Shown here: positions 1 to 4,297 of the stretch, piece by piece | How positions within the stretch are numbered: the first letter of the stretch is position 1 | Layout of the letters: every line of letters begins with the position of its first letter | Origin: CAILHX01 sp036561085 | Lineage (GTDB): Bacteria; Pseudomonadota; Gammaproteobacteria; Burkholderiales; Methylophilaceae | Assembly: GCA_036561085.1 (NCBI GenBank) | Contig: DATBPY010000212.1 | Span: 1-5,278 of the forward strand | Direction of reading: 5' to 3' | Length of the DNA stretch: 5,278 bases | Program-made: the position numbers and the translations under genes | The notes under the pieces: model-generated | Seen by the model: only the letters and a program-made list of their open reading frames with translations | Databases searched by the model: none | What the model was told of the DNA's origin: nothing

Positions 1-2
1 TG

Positions 3-68
3 TTGTCATTAAACTGTCATATAAAAGTCATCATAAGTTAACATTAACGTCATAAATTACTCATCATC
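3..68 (+). promoter_or_regulatory. Extended Pho box: six 11-bp PhoB half-site units
   Basis: Seen: a 7-base core followed by a 4-base AT-rich spacer recurs with an exact 11-base period. Units are TTGTCAT (3-9), CTGTCAT (14-20), AAGTCAT (25-31), a degenerate AGTTAAC (36-42), ACGTCAT (47-53) and TACTCAT (58-64). The GTCAT core therefore falls at 5, 16, 27 and 49, with CTCAT at 60. Known: a PhoB dimer binds a 22-bp Pho box made of two such direct 11-bp units, CTGTCAT being the consensus core. Inference: up to three PhoB dimers can line up on one DNA face immediately before phoB, giving autoregulation of the operon. Units 1-3 are the best matches and unit 4 is the weakest. The array begins almost at the window edge, so further units could lie to the left. 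Confidence 0.88.
39..58 (+). promoter_or_regulatory. Candidate -10 region(s) of the phoBR promoter
   Basis: Pho-regulated promoters normally lack a good -35 because PhoB on the Pho box replaces it, with a -10 a short way downstream. Two hexamers match TATAAT at four of six positions: TAACAT at 39-44 and TAAATT at 53-58. Neither sits at an ideal distance from a particular pair of Pho units, so the choice is open. Whichever is used, the downstream units (47-68) would overlap or follow it. That could make them repressive or tuning sites. Confidence 0.25.
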
Positions 69-83
69 AAAACAGAGTGATCT

Positions 84-89
84 AAGGAG
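84..89 (+). promoter_or_regulatory. Shine-Dalgarno sequence of phoB
   Basis: AAGGAG is followed by seven bases and then the ATG at 97. This is a near-consensus ribosome binding site at good spacing and it fixes the phoB start. It contrasts with the absence of any such site before phoR. Confidence 0.85.
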
Positions 90-96
90 TGAGTTA

Positions 97-783
97 ATGT
101 CTGCCAATATACTGGTAGTTGAAGATGAACCAGCGATTCAAGAATTATTGACCCTAAACCTGCAACAGGCCGGGTACCAGCCGCTACGCGCCATGAGCGT
201 TGAGCAGGCGCAACAATTGATGCGTGAAACCATACCCGATCTGATCATCCTTGATTGGATGTTGCCGGGTATGAGCGGCATAGAATTCGCGCGCAGATTA
301 AAAGGCGATACCGCAACTAAATCCATCCCCATCATCATGCTCACTGCAAAAGGTGCCGAGTCTGACAAGGTGCGCGGTCTGGAAGTCGGTGCGGATGATT
401 ATGTGACCAAGCCGTTCAGCCCGCGCGAATTGCTGGCACGGGTCAAGGCAGTGCTGCGTCGTCGTGCGCCGCAAATGACGGACGACCCCATCGAGATCAG
501 CGGTTTGCGTGTTGATCCGCTGACGCACCGCGTCACAGGTAACGGCTCGGCGATAGACCTGGGGCCTACCGAGTTTCGTTTACTGCACTATTTCATGACC
601 AATCCGGAGCGTGTGCATTCCCGTTCCAATGTACTGGATAAGGTATGGGGTACTGGCGTATATGTGGAAGATCGTACCGTGGATGTGCATATCCGCCGCT
701 TGCGTAAAGCGCTAGAAACCAGCGGTCACCATGATTTGATTCAAACCGTGCGCGGCTCGGGTTATCGTTTTTCTGCGAATTAA
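97..783 (+). CDS. phoB: Phosphate regulon response regulator PhoB (OmpR family)
   Basis: DNA-binding response regulator that activates phosphate-scavenging genes when phosphorylated by PhoR; it acts in the cytoplasm on Pho boxes. The 228-residue length matches typical PhoB (about 229). Receiver domain, residues about 4-120: acidic pair E9/D10, phosphoacceptor D53 in LIILDWMLPG, switch residue T83 in MLTAKG, and K105 in DYVTKPFSPREL. These are the same positions as in the E. coli protein. Winged-helix effector domain, about 132-226: GPTEFRLLHYFM begins its helical core, and RTVDVHIRRLRKAL (193-206) is the recognition helix, followed by the wing ending VRGSGYRF. The start is supported by AAGGAG seven bases upstream. 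It is preceded by a Pho-box array and followed by phoR, which separates it from other OmpR-family regulators. No defects seen. PhoB identity is strong from sequence plus context. Confidence 0.96.
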   Translation: MSANILVVEDEPAIQELLTLNLQQAGYQPLRAMSVEQAQQLMRETIPDLIILDWMLPGMSGIEFARRLKGDTATKSIPIIMLTAKGAESDKVRGLEVGADDYVTKPFSPRELLARVKAVLRRRAPQMTDDPIEISGLRVDPLTHRVTGNGSAIDLGPTEFRLLHYFMTNPERVHSRSNVLDKVWGTGVYVEDRTVDVHIRRLRKALETSGHHDLIQTVRGSGYRFSAN

Positions 784-791
784 ACTAGGTT

Positions 792-814
792 TTATCGAAT
801 CTTTTAGACGATAA
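792..814 (+). promoter_or_regulatory. Bulged hairpin in the phoB-phoR gap
   Basis: TTATCG (792-797) pairs with CGATAA (809-814). After a two-base AA bulge, TCT (800-802) pairs with AGA (806-808) around a TTT loop. This gives nine base pairs with one bulge, starting eight bases after the phoB stop codon. No T-run follows, so it is unlikely to be an intrinsic terminator. It could serve as an mRNA processing or stability element, or lower phoR expression relative to phoB. The structure is read by eye; the function is inference. Confidence 0.4.
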
Positions 815-844
815 TACGCGCACCAATAACTCTCACGATTATTT

Positions 845-2179
845 ATGCAAGATTTTTGGTGGCGCACATTAGGGTCGTTCGTTCCCCTGGCCCTATTCTC
901 ACTGCTTATATGGCCTGTGGTCGGCGGCAGGAACGCGCTTCTATTGCTGCTGATATGGGTCGTGGCGCAATTGCTGACCCATCTATACAACCTGCGCAAA
1001 CTCGCGCGCTGGGTAAAGAATCCCGAATTACAAAGTATCCCCAACGGCAGCGGCGTATGGGAAGACGTGTACGCAAATCTGTATCAGGTGCTGCGTCAGC
1101 ATAATCGTAGCGAGACCCAGCTTACATCGGCATTGGAGCGTTTACAGCAGGCTGCCAGCGCATTGCCGGACGGTCTGGTGGTACTCAATAACGCCGACCA
1201 GATCGAATGGTGCAATCGTACTGCAGAGTTACAATTGGGGTTGAATAGCGAGCATGACAGTGGGCAGCCGATATCTTATCTGGTACGGCAAACTGACTTT
1301 GTGGCTTATCTGAGCGCACATAACTTCTCCGAGCCGCTCAAGATGCGCAGCTCCCATAACGCGGATGTGATGTTGGAACTGCAACTGGTGCCGTTCGGCG
1401 AGAACCAGAAATTATTGAATTGCCGCGACATCACCCATCTGGAAAAGATGGAAACCATGCGCCGCGATTTTATTGCCGATGTCTCACATGAACTGCGCAC
1501 ACCGCTCACAGTAGTGGTGGGCTTCCTGGAAACCTTGCGCGACATACAGGGTGCGATCCCGGACAACCTGCGTCATTATTTCGATCTGATGGAACAGCAA
1601 GCGGGGCGCATGCGGCGCTTGGTGGAAGATTTGCTCACCCTGTCTCAACTTGAGAGCAGCCATGGTTTGGGGCAAGAATTGGTAGTGGATGTACCATCGC
1701 TTATCAACGGCCTGCTACAGGAAGCGCATGGTCTGAGCGGTGGAAAACACCATATCGTGATCGGTACCGTAGACCTGCAGCTGGGGTTGTACGGCAACCT
1801 GGAAGAATTGAGTAGCGCCTTCAGTAACCTGATCAGCAATGCCATTCGTTACACGCCCGAGGGCGGCGATATTTTGATTCACTGGGGCCTGCGTAACGGT
1901 GAGGCGGTATTTGCGGTACAGGACACCGGCTTGGGTATCGATGCCCAACATATTCCCCGGCTGACGGAACGTTTTTATCGTGTCGACCGCAGCAGATCGC
2001 GGGCAACCGGCGGTACCGGGCTGGGCTTGTCTATCGTCAAACACATCCTGACCCGGCATCAAGCCAAGCTGGAGATCGTAAGTGAGTTGAATGTCGGCAG
2101 TACTTTCAGTGCCGTATTCCCGGCGGCGCGAGTCAAGGTGGCCATGCCGGAACTGATGAACATGGTAAAACAGGCTTAA
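845..2179 (+). CDS. phoR: Phosphate regulon sensor histidine kinase PhoR
   Basis: Inner-membrane histidine kinase that phosphorylates PhoB in low phosphate and dephosphorylates it in high phosphate. The 444 residues are close to the usual 430-450. Layout: two hydrophobic segments at about 10-27 and 30-47 with only a very short loop between them, so there is no periplasmic sensor domain. A basic linker (LRKLARWVK) follows, then a PAS-like region about 100-195. The dimerisation domain has SHELRTP (214-220) with phosphorylated H215. The ATPase domain shows the N box (N328/N332 in SNLISNAIRYTPEG), G1 box DTGLGI (360-365), F box ERFYRVD (375-381) and G2 box GGTGLGLSIV (389-398). All catalytic motifs are intact. 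The ATG at 845 is the first start after an in-frame TAA at 827, but no Shine-Dalgarno is visible before it. It sits 61 bases behind phoB and is presumably cotranscribed from the Pho-box promoter. The missing periplasmic domain is normal for PhoR, which senses through the PstSCAB/PhoU system (not in this window). Confidence 0.95.
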   Translation: MQDFWWRTLGSFVPLALFSLLIWPVVGGRNALLLLLIWVVAQLLTHLYNLRKLARWVKNPELQSIPNGSGVWEDVYANLYQVLRQHNRSETQLTSALERLQQAASALPDGLVVLNNADQIEWCNRTAELQLGLNSEHDSGQPISYLVRQTDFVAYLSAHNFSEPLKMRSSHNADVMLELQLVPFGENQKLLNCRDITHLEKMETMRRDFIADVSHELRTPLTVVVGFLETLRDIQGAIPDNLRHYFDLMEQQAGRMRRLVEDLLTLSQLESSHGLGQELVVDVPSLINGLLQEAHGLSGGKHHIVIGTVDLQLGLYGNLEELSSAFSNLISNAIRYTPEGGDILIHWGLRNGEAVFAVQDTGLGIDAQHIPRLTERFYRVDRSRSRATGGTGLGLSIVKHILTRHQAKLEIVSELNVGSTFSAVFPAARVKVAMPELMNMVKQA

Positions 2180-2180
2180 A

Positions 2181-2194
2181 GGTGATGGTTCACC
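2181..2194. terminator. Small hairpin between convergent phoR and GNAT gene
   Basis: GGTGA (2181-2185) and TCACC (2190-2194) form a five-pair stem with a TGGT loop in the 22-base gap between two converging stop codons. Being palindromic, it could act on both strands. On the - strand only three T follow, and on the + strand none. It is at best a weak bidirectional terminator, called mainly from position. Confidence 0.25.
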
Positions 2195-2201
2195 GATGAG
2201 C

Positions 2202-2768
2202 TTATGATTTCTGCTCAAGTGCAGAAGTAAGCGGAAGACGCATGACATGGCGACGCTGACCAGCGCGACCGACCTCTTCGAAACCAGCTTTATCGAAGGT
2301 TTCGACAAAACCCATGAAGCGATAACTCGGGGAATCCGCATCGACAGGATAGGCCTCAATGACCGTAGCGCCATTACGCGCGGCATGCTCTATCGCAGAG
2401 CGAAGCAGCTGGTCAATAAGCCCTTGTCCACGGAATTCGCGCTTAATGAAGAAACAGGTCAGGGACCAGACCGTTTCGTTGGCGCCCAGCTCAATGCCGC
2501 CCAGGGGACGATATGTAGGTCGAGGAGCGATTGAACACCAGGCCATGGGCGCGCCGTCACAATAACCGAGAATCCCTATCGGCACATCGGAATCCACTCG
2601 GGATTTCATCGCTATGCGGCGGCTTTCGCCATCGGGCTGTTTGGCCTCCGCGGTAGTTGCTCGCCAAACCATGCACCAGCAGCTTTTCGGGCCACCGCGA
2701 CTCTCGAAAAGGCTCGCGAAGTCCACCCAAGTTTCACGAGTCACTTCCCGAAAGATGATTTCATTCAT
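2202..2768 (-). CDS. GNAT-family N-acetyltransferase, substrate unknown
   Basis: Predicted cytoplasmic acetyl-CoA-dependent acetyltransferase of 188 residues; the acceptor is unknown. Seen: an N-terminal segment with CWCMVWR (30-36), a central strand WCSIAPR (77-83), then WSLTCFFI (101-108) leading into the acetyl-CoA loop FRGQGLIDQLL (112-122). Near the C-terminal end are YRFMGF (149-154) and DKAGFEEVGR (159-168), a typical GNAT ending. The loop fits Q/R-x-x-G-x-G/A except that the last position is Ile118. From memory, the CW-C-M-W-R plus WS-x-x-CFF pattern marks a widespread bacterial GNAT group with no assigned function. The gene converges on phoR (22-base gap) and lies 72 bases downstream of tRNA-Ser on the same strand. 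The ribosome binding site is weak (GAG about ten bases before ATG). It uses CGA arginine codons several times and has no pathway link to its neighbours, so it may be a later insertion, which is inference only. Confidence 0.82.
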   Translation of the reverse strand: MNEIIFREVTRETWVDFASLFESRGGPKSCWCMVWRATTAEAKQPDGESRRIAMKSRVDSDVPIGILGYCDGAPMAWCSIAPRPTYRPLGGIELGANETVWSLTCFFIKREFRGQGLIDQLLRSAIEHAARNGATVIEAYPVDADSPSYRFMGFVETFDKAGFEEVGRAGQRRHVMRLPLTSALEQKS

Positions 2769-2806
2769 GACTTTTACTCGGATCGAACATGCGTGAAGAC
2801 CGCAGA

Positions 2807-2812
2807 ATAATA
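2807..2812 (-). promoter_or_regulatory. Candidate -10 element for the GNAT gene
   Basis: On the - strand TATTAT matches the sigma70 -10 consensus at five of six positions, about 38 bases before the GNAT start codon. No convincing -35 hexamer lies 16-18 bases upstream and there is no extended -10 TG. Transcription may instead read through from tRNA-Ser, since no T-rich terminator is visible in 2769-2840. Confidence 0.3.
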
Positions 2813-2840
2813 TGTCGCACTCTGGTGTGCTTACGTAGGT

Positions 2841-2934
2841 TGGCGGAGAGCGAGGGATTCGAACCCTCGATACAGATTTAAGCCCGTATGCTTCCTTAGC
2901 AGGGAAGTGCCTTCGACCACTCGGCCAGCTCTCC
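2841..2934 (-). tRNA. tRNA-Ser, anticodon GCU
   Basis: A complete 94-base class II tRNA that reads AGC and AGU codons. On the - strand, acceptor strand GGAGAGC (2934-2928) pairs with GCTCTCC. The discriminator base is G, and CCA is encoded (2843-2841). The D arm has the GCCGAGTGGT pattern. Anticodon stem CTTCC/GGAAG encloses loop CTGCTAA, giving anticodon GCT. A long variable arm with ATAC/GTAT pairing is the hallmark of serine tRNAs. The T arm is GAGGG-TTCGAAT-CCCTC. All stems pair perfectly. It sits downstream of alaS-lysC on the same strand and has its own promoter directly upstream. Confidence 0.97.
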
Positions 2935-2945
2935 GCGAGGGCGCA

Positions 2946-2974
2946 AGGATAACGTTTTGCGCCTTAAAGGTCAA
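2946..2974 (-). promoter_or_regulatory. Sigma70-type promoter of tRNA-Ser
   Basis: On the - strand, TTGACC (2974-2969, five of six consensus) is followed by an exact 17-base spacer and TATCCT (2951-2946, four of six). The 11 bases from the -10 to the first tRNA base are TGCGCCCTCGC, so the 5' leader would be only a few bases long. The GC-rich stretch just after the -10 resembles the discriminator of stable-RNA promoters under ppGpp/DksA (stringent) control. That regulation is inference from known rRNA and tRNA promoters. Confidence 0.65.
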
Positions 2975-3000
2975 ATGACAAACGATGATTCAAGCTTGTC

Positions 3001-3039
3001 AAAAACCTATATAAAATATCAAAGCGACCTACTTTATAT
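3001..3039 (-). terminator. Possible weak terminator after lysC
   Basis: On the - strand, ATATAAA (3039-3033) can pair with TTTATAT (3015-3009) across a 17-base loop, followed after AGG by five T (3005-3001). The stem lacks GC pairs and the loop is large, so termination would be inefficient and reading on into tRNA-Ser is plausible. It is listed because it is the only hairpin-plus-T-run candidate between lysC and the tRNA. Confidence 0.28.
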
Positions 3040-3040
3040 T

Positions 3041-3526
3041 TCAGCGCGCTTGGTCTAATTGAAATGCTTTGTGTAATACCCGTACCGCCAACTCCAGATA
3101 TTTCTCTTCGATACCGACCGAAATCTTGATCTCGGAAGTGGAGATCATCTGGATGTTGATACCTTCTTCCGCCAGCACGCGGAACATCTGGCTGGCGATC
3201 CCTACATGCGAGCGCATACCCACACCCACTACCGATACTTTGGCGATCTTGTCGTCGCCGGTGATCTCACGCGCACCGATGTGCTTCTGCACCTTGTCTT
3301 TAAGAATCGCCATGGTCTTGCTCAGTTCATTCTTGTTGACGGTGAAAGTGAAATCGGTACTGCCGTCGGCGCTGACATTCTGGATGATCATGTCCACGTC
3401 GATGTTGGCATCAGCTACGGGTCCCAGAATCTGATAAGCGATGCCGGGACGGTCCGGTACGCCCAGCACAGTGATCTTGGCCTCATCGCGGTTGAAGGCG
3501 ATGCCGGAGATGATAGGTTGTTCCAT
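3041..3526 (-). CDS. Possible internal lysC product: aspartokinase beta subunit
   Basis: Within lysC, Met249 opens the same frame and would yield 161 residues starting MEQPIISGIAFNRDEAK. This is the pair of ACT domains without the kinase. Known: in Corynebacterium glutamicum and Bacillus subtilis the lysC/ask gene makes a regulatory beta subunit from an internal start at about codon 250, giving an alpha2-beta2 enzyme. From memory the corynebacterial beta start is a Met followed by a similar T/SG-x-A....EAK-TVLG pattern. On the - strand GAGGA (3541-3537) precedes this ATG by ten bases, a usable though slightly long Shine-Dalgarno spacing. However, the same GAGGAAGAAGA stretch also encodes an acidic Glu-rich linker, so the resemblance may be accidental. 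Confidence 0.4.
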   Translation of the reverse strand: MEQPIISGIAFNRDEAKITVLGVPDRPGIAYQILGPVADANIDVDMIIQNVSADGSTDFTFTVNKNELSKTMAILKDKVQKHIGAREITGDDKIAKVSVVGVGMRSHVGIASQMFRVLAEEGINIQMISTSEIKISVGIEEKYLELAVRVLHKAFQLDQAR

Positions 3527-4270
3527 GTTGTCTTCTTCCTCAAAAGTGATCAACGTGCCGTCGCCTTCTTCTTCGAAGCTGGACAGCACGCGTAGTTTGA
3601 CTTTGTATTTGCCGGCGAACTCGACCGAGCGGATCTGCAATACCTTGGAGCCTTGGCTGGCCATTTCCAGCATTTCCTCGAAGGTAATGGATTTGAGCCG
3701 GCGCGCTTCCGGTACGATGCGCGGATCGGTGGTGTAGACCCCGTCCACATCGGTATATATCTGGCATTCGTCGGCTTTTAAAGCGGCAGCCAGCGCCACG
3801 CCAGTAGTGTCAGAACCGCCGCGACCCAGTGTGGTGATATTGCCATCGGAGTCTACGCCCTGGAATCCAGCCACCACTACAACGTATCCGGCATCCAGGT
3901 CGGCACGGATGCGCGCCTCGTCTATGTGCATGATGCGTGCTTTGGTATAAGCCTCATCGGTAGTGATCTTTACCTGCGCGCCGGTATAACTTTTGGCTTT
4001 CAGACCCAAGTCCATCAGTGCCATCGCGGTCAGCGCGATAGTCACTTGTTCGCCGGTAGAGATCATTTGATCCAGTTCGCGTGTATCCGGCTCCGGCATG
4101 ATTTCCTGTGCCAGGGCGAGCAAACGGTTGGTCTCGCCCGACATCGCCGAAACCACCACCACCACCTGGTGCCCAAGCGCCTGATAACGCGCCACGCGGC
4201 GCGCTACATTGCGGATGCGTTCTGCATTACCGACAGAAGTACCGCCATATTTTTGTACGATCAAAGCCAT
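3041..4270 (-). CDS. lysC: Aspartate kinase (aspartokinase)
   Basis: Phosphorylates L-aspartate with ATP to 4-phospho-aspartate, the first committed step toward lysine, diaminopimelate, threonine and methionine; cytoplasmic. The 409 residues fit the monofunctional class with two ACT domains (about 400-415), not the fused kinase-homoserine dehydrogenases. Kinase domain, about 1-245: KYGGTSVG (7-14), STGEQV (71-76), GRGGSDTT (149-156) and nucleotide-site DVDGVYTTDPR (174-184). ACT domains follow at about 265-335 (ITVLGVPDRPG onward) and 343-405 (VSVVGVGMRSHVG onward). In this family these bind lysine and threonine for concerted feedback inhibition, which is expected here but not shown. The ATG start is backed by AAAGGTG five bases upstream. 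It lies 27 bases after the alaS stop, so the two are probably cotranscribed. An internal ATG at codon 249 could give a separate beta subunit (own entry). Confidence 0.96.
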   Translation of the reverse strand: MALIVQKYGGTSVGNAERIRNVARRVARYQALGHQVVVVVSAMSGETNRLLALAQEIMPEPDTRELDQMISTGEQVTIALTAMALMDLGLKAKSYTGAQVKITTDEAYTKARIMHIDEARIRADLDAGYVVVVAGFQGVDSDGNITTLGRGGSDTTGVALAAALKADECQIYTDVDGVYTTDPRIVPEARRLKSITFEEMLEMASQGSKVLQIRSVEFAGKYKVKLRVLSSFEEEGDGTLITFEEEDNMEQPIISGIAFNRDEAKITVLGVPDRPGIAYQILGPVADANIDVDMIIQNVSADGSTDFTFTVNKNELSKTMAILKDKVQKHIGAREITGDDKIAKVSVVGVGMRSHVGIASQMFRVLAEEGINIQMISTSEIKISVGIEEKYLELAVRVLHKAFQLDQAR

Positions 4271-4275
4271 TAAAA

Positions 4276-4282
4276 CACCTTT
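4276..4282 (-). promoter_or_regulatory. Shine-Dalgarno sequence of lysC
   Basis: On the - strand AAAGGTG ends five bases before the lysC ATG. It lies in the 27-base alaS-lysC gap and supports the start at 4270. A similar TTTAAAGATG occurs 12 bases upstream, making a short imperfect direct repeat. Confidence 0.65.
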
Positions 4283-4297
4283 AAATTCATCTTTAAA

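Noticed and set aside
1715..2386. 223-codon open frame on the - strand overlapping the 3' end of phoR and the GNAT gene
   Set aside because: It is antisense to the conserved kinase motifs of phoR and to the GNAT C-terminus, its translation is low-complexity without a recognisable domain, and both sense genes are convincing.
2247..2534. 95-codon + strand frame opposite the GNAT gene
   Set aside because: Shadow of the GNAT reading frame; no ribosome site and no recognisable protein, while the - strand product has clear GNAT motifs.
2816..2833. GCAC/GTGC hairpin downstream of tRNA-Ser as its terminator
   Set aside because: Only four base pairs and no following T-run; too weak to call.
2769..2860. 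tRNA-Ser 3' end as an integration site (att) for the GNAT gene
   Set aside because: No second copy of the tRNA 3' end is present near 2180-2201 or elsewhere in the window, and there is no integrase gene.
2997..3002. Perfect TTGACA on the - strand as the -35 of the tRNA promoter
   Set aside because: No acceptable -10 lies 16-18 bases downstream, whereas TTGACC at 2974-2969 has TATCCT at exactly 17 bases and just before the tRNA.
3206..3595. 129-codon + strand frame opposite lysC
   Set aside because: Antisense to the ACT domains; the translation is explained by codon complementarity and has no family features.
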